Assembly: GCF_013403915.1 (NCBI RefSeq) | Contig: NZ_JABFDI010000013.1 | Location: 60,499-124,498 of the forward strand | Source of the DNA: Winogradskyella pacifica | Lineage (GTDB): Bacteria; Bacteroidota; Bacteroidia; Flavobacteriales; Flavobacteriaceae | Direction: 5' to 3' | DNA length: 64,000 bases | Shown here: positions 56,981 through 64,000 of the stretch, piece by piece | Layout of the letters: every line of letters begins with the position of its first letter | Position numbering within the stretch: the first letter of the stretch is position 1 | Notes under the pieces: model-generated | Seen by the model: the letters and a program-made list of their open reading frames with translations, nothing else | Told to the model about the DNA's origin: nothing | The model's database searches: none | Position numbers and translations under genes: made by a program

Positions 56981-59900
56981 TTATTCTTTAACAACCCTAA
57001 ACGTTTTAATTGAACTGTTAATCATAACAGTTACAAAATAAACTCCTGTACGTAGTTCATTCATATTAACAGACGTCGATAAGCTATTTGGAGTCGTTTC
57101 CATTACTTTCTGACCAACAATGTTATGAATGCTAATTTTTGATATTGAATTTTTTCCTTCAACTGTTAAAGTATTTTTAACAGGATTAGGATAATACTTA
57201 AATGTTTCAAACGCATTTGAAGCAACACTTAATGTTTCATCAGGATAAGCAAAGAAGCTGAATTCTGCAGCAGTAGAAGCATGCACTAAAATTAAGTACG
57301 TATTTCCTGCTATTAAATCTCCTGTTCTTGCTGTTGTTCCACTATTAGAGCAACTTGTAATACCTGTTACATAACCTGCAATTGCGGTTTGGGAACAATC
57401 ATCTGTATTATATACAGTATAATTTGCACTACCATCAACTCTTGTAAAGTTAAAGTGGTAAGTTCCCGTATACTGAGGTGTAAGTGTATACCAAACAGAC
57501 TCTGAAGAAGAACTTTCACAGCCTTCTGGTGAGTTATATGCAATATCTGTAACATTAATATTTCCAGAAATAGCATTATTACCTGTTTCATCTGCAGATT
57601 CTGTTAAAGGAGCTGCTGATGAACAATCACTATTAATAACTGCATCTGGTAATTTAGTGATTTCTAAATCAAAGGTAATCCCTGGATAAGATTGACTAGA
57701 CTGAACCATAGCATAATACGTAGAGCCCGTATTTAATGTTACAATTTCATTTGAACTACCACATGATGGTGTTTTAGAGACTAAAGCACCACAAGTCCCC
57801 TCATAAATAGAATAAGAAAGTGATCCGTCTTGTGAAGTAGGGTTCTCCGCGACAGAAAACTCATAGACACCTGTAACAGTAGGATTTAACATATACCAAA
57901 CATCACCAACATTTGACGAGTCACAAATATTGTCTGAAGATATCGTTGCCCCCACAAGTGTACCTGAAACGAGTTCTGTAGTTCCTTCTACTGTAGGTAC
58001 AGCCATAGTAGTTGCATCTAAACACTCATCGTTTACTGGAGCATCTGGTGCCTCTCGCAAACAGATGTCATAATTTTGTTGAGAACTACCTAGATTAGTT
58101 TTGTTCCTTACATAGTAAGTATCATTAACAGTTAAACCACTAAAAGTCACATATGCTGAATTAGCACATAACATGCTCGTAAATGCACCACAAGTACCAG
58201 ATAATAGTTCTGTTGATTGAAAAATTCCACCACTAGAAAAACCAGGAGCCGATTCTGCATTTAAATATTCTAAGATCATTACTTCAGAAGACGCTGTAAA
58301 ACTAAACCATACATCATTAGTATTAGATGATGAACAAGCGCTTGCATCTGCAATAGATTCTGTAGCACCGGCGTTAGTTGCACTTGTAAAAATAGTACAA
58401 GAATCATCAGTATTAATCGTAGCTGTTAAATCTATAGCATTACCACAATCATCATTTGAAGGTGGGCAGTAAAAGAAAGTAGAATCCGTAGATGTACATG
58501 AGTCATCTCCTTCATTAGTTAATGTAAAATTAACAATTGTACCACTAGGGTAAGGACCTGCTGTTACAATTCCTGTTGCACTAATACCTGTAATGTCTGC
58601 TGTACCAGCAAAATCATCAGATAACTCTAAAGTGGCTGCACTTCCTAAATAAGACACATCAACATTTACAGAAAATTCACCATTAGCACAATCTTCTACG
58701 GGTGTTAATAATCCAAGTGTTGGATTAATACAACTATTTTGAGTAATGATTAAACTATACTCATAAGTTGTATTTGCATTAGAAGAGCTTAAAACAATAA
58801 AATAAGTATTACCAGAAAGCAAAACAACATCTGCTAAACTTCTTGAAGCTCCCGAAAAAGACCCCATATAGTCTACACATTCTGTTGCTACATCAGGACA
58901 GCCTTGTACAATATGCACACCTGCTCTATTAGCCGTGCTGGGAAGAATACCACTAACTTCTACATTAATAGATATGTCTGTAGCCGGTGTTATTTCATAA
59001 AATACATCGTTACCATTCATGTACGTATTATTACATGGACTATCATCAATGTTATTTTCAAAGTTAGCTGTATTTCCACCAGCTTCAATAAAAGGAAAAG
59101 AACCAATTACAATCGGATTACTACAAGTAGCTCCTGTTAAAGGTGCAGCACGCGTAGTAAAACTTTCTTCGGTACAACCGATTGCATCTCCAAAACTATT
59201 ATAAGGCACAATATTCACAAAATAGTCAGTCACATATGCTAATCCGGCTAAAGCATAACTTGTTTCTGTAGTTGTAGCGTTATCAACAATATCAGTACCC
59301 CCCGTTGTTGTACCAACAGAAACGGTATAACCTGAAGCAAAACCTGTTGCTGCTTGCCAAGTTATGGCAACATCTGTATCTGCGTCATCAGTTCCATTTA
59401 ATGGAGATACTAAAACAGCATCACAATTAGGTATCGTATCAGCTTCTTGAGTTATGGATACATTATCTATAAGCACTGCTGTTCTAAACCCAGCAACATT
59501 AACAACATTAGCAATAAATCTTACTTGAAAGTCACTTCCACTAGCAATAGCACCAACAGAGACACTTACTGATTGACAAGAACTAGCATCGCTAAAAACG
59601 AAATTAGAATCATCTATTGTAGATATGCTTGTCCATGTTGTTCCTGCATCAGTAGAATATTCTAAAACTATACTTCCCCAGTCTGCAGTTGGCGCAACAC
59701 TCTGTGCACCTGGAAACTGACTCGTTCTCTCAAAAACGTTATAAGTAAAATTTGCAGTTAAATTTGTTCCATTAGAAATAGCTGTATAATCCTGAGATAC
59801 TAATGTCGCAGACCCACCTGCTGGTAAGAAGCTCCAAGCACTAAGTCCATCAGTATCACAGATAAAACTACCCGTAGCTTCCATATCACCTGTCCAGTTA

Positions 59901-60007
59901 GAAGGAACAGTTCCGCTTGGCTCAGAATTAAAATTGTCAACAATTTCTATCTGAGCAAATGCCGTAATACTAAATAGCATCACAAAATAAAATGTAATTT
60001 TTTTCAT
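56981..60007 (-). CDS. Secreted adhesin-like protein with T9SS type A sorting domain (copy B)
   Basis: 1008 residues with the same plan as copy A: signal peptide (1-18, ITAFAQ), anchor-J-type jellyroll (about 20-190, DNFNSEPSGTVPSNW...LIDNVSITQ), fibronectin-like domain (about 195-290, CDAVLVSPLNGTDDADTDVAITW), PPC-type beta sandwiches (about 295-930), and type A sorting domain (FKYYPNPVKNTLTVEGKN...GVYFVTVMINSSIKTFRVVKE). It should be T9SS-exported and held at the cell surface. It is the first gene of the minus-strand block, just downstream of the tRNA-Ser gene and the third copy of the upstream element. Confidence 0.92.
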   Translation of the reverse strand: MKKITFYFVMLFSITAFAQIEIVDNFNSEPSGTVPSNWTGDMEATGSFICDTDGLSAWSFLPAGGSATLVSQDYTAISNGTNLTANFTYNVFERTSQFPGAQSVAPTADWGSIVLEYSTDAGTTWTSISTIDDSNFVFSDASSCQSVSVSVGAIASGSDFQVRFIANVVNVAGFRTAVLIDNVSITQEADTIPNCDAVLVSPLNGTDDADTDVAITWQAATGFASGYTVSVGTTTGGTDIVDNATTTETSYALAGLAYVTDYFVNIVPYNSFGDAIGCTEESFTTRAAPLTGATCSNPIVIGSFPFIEAGGNTANFENNIDDSPCNNTYMNGNDVFYEITPATDISINVEVSGILPSTANRAGVHIVQGCPDVATECVDYMGSFSGASRSLADVVLLSGNTYFIVLSSSNANTTYEYSLIITQNSCINPTLGLLTPVEDCANGEFSVNVDVSYLGSAATLELSDDFAGTADITGISATGIVTAGPYPSGTIVNFTLTNEGDDSCTSTDSTFFYCPPSNDDCGNAIDLTATINTDDSCTIFTSATNAGATESIADASACSSSNTNDVWFSFTASSEVMILEYLNAESAPGFSSGGIFQSTELLSGTCGAFTSMLCANSAYVTFSGLTVNDTYYVRNKTNLGSSQQNYDICLREAPDAPVNDECLDATTMAVPTVEGTTELVSGTLVGATISSDNICDSSNVGDVWYMLNPTVTGVYEFSVAENPTSQDGSLSYSIYEGTCGALVSKTPSCGSSNEIVTLNTGSTYYAMVQSSQSYPGITFDLEITKLPDAVINSDCSSAAPLTESADETGNNAISGNINVTDIAYNSPEGCESSSSESVWYTLTPQYTGTYHFNFTRVDGSANYTVYNTDDCSQTAIAGYVTGITSCSNSGTTARTGDLIAGNTYLILVHASTAAEFSFFAYPDETLSVASNAFETFKYYPNPVKNTLTVEGKNSISKISIHNIVGQKVMETTPNSLSTSVNMNELRTGVYFVTVMINSSIKTFRVVKE

Positions 60008-60117
60008 TGGTTTTTGGATTTAAAATTAATAGTTAGTTAGAAAATTATGTCTGCGTCAATATGCGTGTTCTGACCTCTAATATATAATAACATAGTATAG
60101 CTAAAAAGGATATACAT

Positions 60118-60182
60118 TTTGTATTTACGGAAATTTGAAACAATCAAAACACACACAAAATACTAACTAACAATTAGTTGCG
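60118..60182 (-). promoter_or_regulatory. Candidate operator/promoter element upstream of adhesin B
   Basis: Core TTTGTATTTACGGAAAT (60118-60134) is a looser match to the cores at 53560 and 47259. The flank CAAAACACACACAAAATACT followed by AACTAACA aligns well with the flank of the adhesin A element. It lies 111-127 bases before the start. Confidence 0.45.
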
Positions 60183-60332
60183 TTTTAAAAAGAGATTAGA
60201 AGGAAACTCAAGATAATAAATAGGAAGTCTTTTCGTTTTTGCTTTTTTTTCACAAAATACGCATTGAATTATATGTTCTTTTTTATAAGAACGGAAATTA
60301 GAAGAAATGAAAAACGGCACTTATTATAAAAC

Positions 60333-60361
60333 AAAAAACCCATAACTTTCGTTATGGGTTT
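60333..60361 (-). terminator. Intrinsic terminator of tRNA-Ser
   Basis: AACCCATAAC (60337-60346) and GTTATGGGTT (60351-60360) form a perfect 10-bp stem with a 4-base loop. On the minus strand it is followed by a T-run, 8 bases after the tRNA 3' end. Confidence 0.85.
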
Positions 60362-60368
60362 CTCTCTG

Positions 60369-60453
60369 CGGAGAGTAAGGGATTCGAACCCCTGGAGGTG
60401 TGACCCTCAACAGTTTTCAAGACTGCCGCATTCGACCACTCTGCCAACTCTCC
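60369..60453 (-). tRNA. tRNA-Ser (anticodon UGA)
   Basis: 85 bases on the minus strand. Acceptor stem GGAGAGT/ACTCTCC with G discriminator, D arm GCAGAGTGGTCGAATGC, anticodon loop CTTGAAA (anticodon TGA) on a CAGT/ACTG stem, long class II variable arm (TTGAGGGTCACACCTCC), and T arm AGGGGTTCGAATCCCTT. The long variable arm and anticodon both indicate serine, reading UCA and related codons. CCA is not encoded. It has its own promoter and terminator. Confidence 0.97.
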
Positions 60454-60464
60454 GTTAGCGGGTG

Positions 60465-60496
60465 CAAATATAAAATGCTTTTTCGTTCTAGGCAAA
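60465..60496 (-). promoter_or_regulatory. Promoter of tRNA-Ser (TTTG-N20-TATATTTG)
   Basis: On the minus strand TTTG (60493-60496) and TATATTTG (60465-60472) are separated by 20 bases, the full Bacteroidota -33/-7 pattern. The -7 box ends 11 bases before the mature tRNA 5' end. Confidence 0.75.
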
Positions 60497-60681
60497 GATT
60501 TTTGCTTAGATTTTTAAAAAAATTTTAATTGACTGATTTACAATCCATAATTTATTCTATTTTTTAGAAAGCATCGCTCTTTCGGCACAATAAATGTTAT
60601 TATTAATTACTTTTTAATAATATCTCAATTGATTTTCACTAAAAAAAGATCTAATTTTAAAAACTTAAAAAATTAAGAGAA

Positions 60682-61017
60682 ATGAAAAAACTAATTATAA
60701 TACTTGGACTTATCGCAGCGATTATTGCTGTTACACTATCTACATCCCGCTATTCAAACTATGTAATGATCCCCATCGCTATTGCATTTATTAGTGGTAT
60801 GGCTTTAGTGTTTCTTTCAAAAAAAGAACCATCCAAAACAAAACCTATTCAATATATATTTCTGTTAGTAATTATGTCTTTGGGCCTCACCATTTATAAA
60901 GGTGTTTCTAAAACAATTGAAGTAGAAAGTACTGATCAATTAAACCAACAAAGTGAAATAGACACCGATAACCCCGAGAAACTTCTAGAAAACAGACAAA
61001 TAGAGAGCAAATTTTAA
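60682..61017 (+). CDS. Small membrane protein of unknown function
   Basis: 111 residues. Three hydrophobic segments are visible: about 3-20 (LIIILGLIAAIIAVTLS), 27-47 (VMIPIAIAFISGMALVFL) and 59-74 (IQYIFLLVIMSLGLTIY). A polar, acidic C-terminal tail of about 35 residues (TIEVESTDQLNQQ...) follows. I recognise no family. It sits between tRNA-Ser and the M28 peptidase genes on the + strand, 69 bases before the peptidase start. Coding is supported by an ATG with an AT-rich leader and a normal membrane-protein composition. Confidence 0.7.
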   Translation: MKKLIIILGLIAAIIAVTLSTSRYSNYVMIPIAIAFISGMALVFLSKKEPSKTKPIQYIFLLVIMSLGLTIYKGVSKTIEVESTDQLNQQSEIDTDNPEKLLENRQIESKF

Positions 61018-61060
61018 AAATTTCTCACTAATTGTAGGAAAAGTTTAAATCTATTTATCT

Positions 61061-61068
61061 TATTTTTG
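61061..61068 (+). promoter_or_regulatory. -7 box (TATTTTTG) of the first M28 peptidase gene
   Basis: TATTTTTG lies 18 bases before ATG 61087. It overlaps the start of the longer open frame at 61066, favouring 61087 as start. TTG at 61032-61034 is a weak -33 candidate with long spacing. Confidence 0.5.
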
Positions 61069-61086
61069 CGTAAATCAAATAGTTAC

Positions 61087-62118
61087 ATGAAAGTCTTTAT
61101 TGCTTCTGTACTCCTTTTTGTTGGTTCTTGTGCCACAATTAGACATAGTGAGAAAATTAGCAACTTAAAAAACAGTATCTCATATAGTGATGAAGGTGTT
61201 GTTAAAAAATATTTGAACACCATTACATCTAAAGAATTAAAAGTACATTTAGTTGAAGTGGCTTCAGATAAGTATAATGGTAGAATGACTGGTGAAGAAG
61301 GGCACAATTTAGTTTGTGACTATATCAGAGATCAGTATAAATCTAGAGACATCAGTGCTCCTGAATCGTATCCAGATTATTATCAAAAAGTACCAAAAAA
61401 GGCCTTACCAAACAATCTCAATGCATCGCAAAATGTTATAGCATATATTAAAGGGTCTGAATTCCCTGAAGAATATGTATATATCACAGCACATTCAGAC
61501 CACGAAGGTATTATTGACGGTGAAATTTATAATGGTGCCGACGACAATGGCTCGGGTACTGCTGCAGTTTTAGAAATCGCAGAAGCCTTTAGTCAAGCCG
61601 CTAGAGATGGCTACCGTCCTAAGCGAAGCATTGTTTTTCTACATGTAACAGCTGAAGAAGTGGGTTTATACGGCTCTAAATTCTATTCAGAAAATCCCAT
61701 ATTCCCTCTCGAAAACGCAGTTGCAACTTTAAATATGGATATGATTGGTCGTGTTGACAATCGACATAAAGACAACGAAAACTATATTTATGTCATTGGT
61801 TCAAACAGAATGAGCTCAGAACTCCATTATATTACAGAAGAAGCCAATTCAACTTTTACAAATCTTAATCTCGATTATAAATATAATGCGACTAATGATC
61901 CCAATAATTATTACTATCGCTCAGACCACTATAACTTTGCCTTAAAAGGAGTACCGGTTATTTTCTTTTTTAACGGGGAACACGAGGATTACACCAAACC
62001 AACTGACACAGAAGAAAAAATTAACTATCCTTTACTAGAAAAAAGAGCGAAATTAATCTTTGCTACCGCTTGGTATTTAGCCAACTCTAAGACAAGACTT
62101 AAGAAAGAAATCATCTGA
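61087..62118 (+). CDS. M28 family zinc metallopeptidase lipoprotein
   Basis: 343 residues from ATG 61087, giving a lipoprotein signal MKVFIASVLLFVGSC. The five metal-site segments of M28 aminopeptidases are seen in order: AHSDHEG (His), NGADDNGSG (bridging Asp), TAEEVG (catalytic and metal Glu), LNMDMIGR (Asp) and RSDHYNF (His). The active site is therefore complete. It probably removes N-terminal residues from peptides at the cell envelope. A larger paralogue follows 135 bases downstream. There is no room for a PA domain in this copy. Confidence 0.92.
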   Translation: MKVFIASVLLFVGSCATIRHSEKISNLKNSISYSDEGVVKKYLNTITSKELKVHLVEVASDKYNGRMTGEEGHNLVCDYIRDQYKSRDISAPESYPDYYQKVPKKALPNNLNASQNVIAYIKGSEFPEEYVYITAHSDHEGIIDGEIYNGADDNGSGTAAVLEIAEAFSQAARDGYRPKRSIVFLHVTAEEVGLYGSKFYSENPIFPLENAVATLNMDMIGRVDNRHKDNENYIYVIGSNRMSSELHYITEEANSTFTNLNLDYKYNATNDPNNYYYRSDHYNFALKGVPVIFFFNGEHEDYTKPTDTEEKINYPLLEKRAKLIFATAWYLANSKTRLKKEII

Positions 62119-62253
62119 TGTTAAAGTTTGTTAAAAGAAACTAACCCCAACTTAAAGCCTCTCCCTTTTTCGTAATTTTAAAGCTAATTTTATGTAAAGG
62201 TGACATTAATAACATCTTTTATTTATAACTAACTACCTAATTACTTTCTTTAA

Positions 62254-63837
62254 ATGAAAAAAACTCTACTCTTAGGTGTTGCTTTGGCAGTACTATCTAG
62301 TTGTGGCACATCTTCTAAAAGTAGTGCAAACACAACACAACCTAATCAATCTGAAAAAATTGACCCAACGGAATATGCGTCTACAATCACCTCTGACGAA
62401 CTAAAAACAATGTTATACAAGTATGCTTCTGATGAATTTGAAGGAAGAGATACAGGTGAAAAAGGACAAAAAATGGCTGTAGAATACTTGAAACAAAAGT
62501 ATATAGCTATGGGTATCCCTACTCCATTAGGTGGTGATGATTATTTTCAAGAAGTCCCATTAGAAAAACAGCAAGTTGCTGAAGCTAAATTAACAGTTAA
62601 TGGAAAAACATTTAAAAGCTTCGAAGATCAAATTGTTTTAACGGTTTCAAATGATGTAAACATGTCTATAGACAATATCGTTTATGTTGGCTATGGTATT
62701 GATGATGAAAAATATTCAGACTATAAAAATGTAGATGTTAAAGGAAAATTTGTTTTAGCGAAGTCAGGAGAGCCTAAAGACACTGAAGGCAATTTTATTG
62801 TTTCTGGCACTACAGACGGAACAAAATGGACTAATGGACGTCAATCCATATCAAGTAAAAGAGAAGCTGCTATAGAAAATGGAGCTAAAGGAATCCTATT
62901 TATGGATAATGATTTGTTCTCTAGATATTCGAGCTTCTACAAACGTCAATCAGAATCAGGAACAGCAGGTCGCTTATCTTTAAAGAGTAATGATACCGGA
63001 ATTGTAATGCTGATGATAAATGACAATTTAGGAAAAGCTTTATATCCGTCTATTTCTGAAGACTCTACAGCTAAAGAAATTGAAGCTATTATTAATTTAG
63101 AAATTGAAAACAAGTCTGAGTCTATCACTTCTGAAAATGTTGTAGCCTATATAAAAGGTTCTGAGAAGCCTGATGAAATTCTAGTTATTTCAGCGCATTT
63201 AGATCACGAAGGTGTAAAAAATGGTGAAATTTACAATGGTGCAGATGACGATGGCTCTGGTACTGTAGCGATTTTAGAAATTGCACAAGCATTTAAAATG
63301 GCCGAAAAAGCAGGTCATGGTCCAAAACGTTCTATATTATTTTTACATGTTACGGCTGAAGAAAAAGGGCTATTAGGGTCGAGACATTATACGGATAATG
63401 ATCCTATTTTTCCGCTAGAGAATACCGTTGCCGATTTAAATATTGATATGATTGGTAGAGTTGATCCTAAACGTGAAACAGGTACAAGAAATTACGTATA
63501 CTTAATTGGAAGTGATAAATTGAGTACCGATTTACATAATATTTCAGAAGAAGCAAATTCAAAATATATAAATATGGAATTGGATTATACATTTAATGAT
63601 GAAAACGATCCCAACCGTTATTATTATAGATCTGATCACTACAATTTTGCAAAGAACAATGTCCCTGTCATATTTTATTTTAATGGCACACATGATGACT
63701 ACCATAGACCATCAGATACACCAGATAAAATAGAATACGATCTATTAGAAACCAGAACGCGATTAGTTTTCTATACAGCTTGGGAAGTTGCTAATAGAGA
63801 CGAACGTTTAGTGGTTGATAAAGCAGTTACTGAATAA
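62254..63837 (+). CDS. M28 family zinc metallopeptidase lipoprotein with PA-like insert
   Basis: 527 residues. Lipoprotein signal MKKTLLLGVALAVLSSC; an N-terminal region with SDEFEGRDTGEKGQKMAVEYL; a PA-like insert (about 110-270, VYVGYGIDDEKYSDYKNVDVKGKFVL...GAKGILFMDND) that the upstream paralogue lacks; and the peptidase domain with AHLDHEG, NGADDDGSG, TAEEKG, LNIDMIGR and RSDHYNF. All zinc and catalytic positions are present. PA-containing M28 enzymes are usually secreted aminopeptidases. The tandem pair presumably serves peptide scavenging at the outer surface or in the periplasm. Confidence 0.93.
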   Translation: MKKTLLLGVALAVLSSCGTSSKSSANTTQPNQSEKIDPTEYASTITSDELKTMLYKYASDEFEGRDTGEKGQKMAVEYLKQKYIAMGIPTPLGGDDYFQEVPLEKQQVAEAKLTVNGKTFKSFEDQIVLTVSNDVNMSIDNIVYVGYGIDDEKYSDYKNVDVKGKFVLAKSGEPKDTEGNFIVSGTTDGTKWTNGRQSISSKREAAIENGAKGILFMDNDLFSRYSSFYKRQSESGTAGRLSLKSNDTGIVMLMINDNLGKALYPSISEDSTAKEIEAIINLEIENKSESITSENVVAYIKGSEKPDEILVISAHLDHEGVKNGEIYNGADDDGSGTVAILEIAQAFKMAEKAGHGPKRSILFLHVTAEEKGLLGSRHYTDNDPIFPLENTVADLNIDMIGRVDPKRETGTRNYVYLIGSDKLSTDLHNISEEANSKYINMELDYTFNDENDPNRYYYRSDHYNFAKNNVPVIFYFNGTHDDYHRPSDTPDKIEYDLLETRTRLVFYTAWEVANRDERLVVDKAVTE

Positions 63838-63935
63838 ATAAACGCTAACAAATATATAAAAGGTCTTTCAGGATCAATCTCAAAAGTTGTGTGTGAATTA
63901 TCTATAGTTTTCGGATTTTTGTAAAAAAAAAGACT

Positions 63936-64000
63936 GTGGACCATTATCTAGAACTACTTAAACTTATTCTTCCAGAATTTCTAATCAACCATTTTGATCT
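63936..64000 (+). CDS. Start of a probable ISAon1-like transposase gene (runs off the window)
   Basis: From GTG 63936 the frame reads VDHYLELLKLILPEFLINHFD and is still open at the window end. This closely resembles the N-terminal region of ISAon1-type transposases of Bacteroidota as I remember it (pattern 'LKLLLPE.L..HFDL'). Only 21 codons are visible, and the frame is also open further upstream, so the start is uncertain. The preceding 60-90 bases (from about 63865) probably include the left end of the element, but the inverted repeat cannot be verified without the right end. Confidence 0.5.
   Translation, partial: MDHYLELLKLILPEFLINHFD

Larger units (their letters stand above)
53910..60007 (-). 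repeat. Duplicated three-gene module, copy B
   Basis: 6098-bp block with gene sizes 1008/526/386 residues and internal gaps of 326 and 3 bases, matching copy A at 47339-53463 in order, strand and spacing. Confidence 0.88.
60008..60368. other. Intergenic region between tRNA-Ser and adhesin B
   Basis: 361 bases holding the conserved element (60118-60182), a 6-bp hairpin GTTCTT/AAGAAC (60275-60292) and the tRNA terminator (60333-60361). No coding sequence seen. Confidence 0.6.

Overview
The window looks like chromosomal DNA of a marine-type Flavobacteriaceae bacterium (Bacteroidota). The evidence is AT-rich sequence, no obvious Shine-Dalgarno sites, Bacteroidota -7 promoter boxes (TAnnTTTG), LPXTG-free surface proteins ending in type IX secretion system (T9SS) sorting domains, PorP/SprF outer-membrane proteins, and the gene order tpx-dgkA-ftsK-lolA-lptF/G-ribB. 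The genus cannot be fixed from sequence alone.

Layout. 1-3487: the 3' part of an asparagine synthetase gene, an NAD-synthase-like amidase/ligase and an acyl-AMP ligase, closely spaced on the + strand, probably the end of a larger glycan or metabolite cluster. 3540-5771: REP-like repeat remnants and recG. 5871-7314: a minus-strand stress-type cluster (Pmp3/YqaE small membrane protein, NmrA-like reductase, DJ-1/PfpI protein). 7740-8954: a TlpA-like lipoprotein. 9222-20030: housekeeping genes on the + strand (pheT, tpx, undecaprenol/diacylglycerol kinase, M15 peptidase lipoprotein, ftsK, lolA-like, LptF/G permease, ribB with a degenerate GTP cyclohydrolase II domain). 20114-22163: a decayed T9SS sorting-domain remnant, a DegT-type aminotransferase and a nitroreductase.

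22390-60007 is a surface-protein island. Five secreted repeat proteins (2443, 1979, 2431, 1010 and 1008 residues) take up about 26.6 kb of the 64 kb. A + strand pair (BspA-type 2443-residue protein and PorP/SprF) meets a long minus-strand block at a strong bidirectional terminator. The minus block holds a 14-repeat protein, an OmpA/PD40 protein, a second PorP/SprF, a giant fibronectin/adhesin protein, and two copies of one three-gene module: T9SS type A adhesin, membrane-spanning TPR-AraC regulator, and membrane-anchored TPR partner.

The most interesting signal is this duplicated module. Each copy pairs a regulator of architecture signal peptide, extracytoplasmic TPR domain, one membrane helix and cytoplasmic AraC DNA-binding domain with a second TPR protein of matching topology. 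A conserved stretch of about 65 bp (core TTTACTnTTTCCCGAAAT read on the + strand) lies upstream of all three minus-strand adhesin genes next to these modules and is a candidate operator. My inference is a kinase-free transmembrane sensing system that controls T9SS adhesins.

60369-63837: tRNA-Ser(UGA) with its own promoter and terminator, a small membrane protein, and two tandem M28 peptidase lipoproteins. The window ends inside what looks like the start of an ISAon1-like transposase gene.
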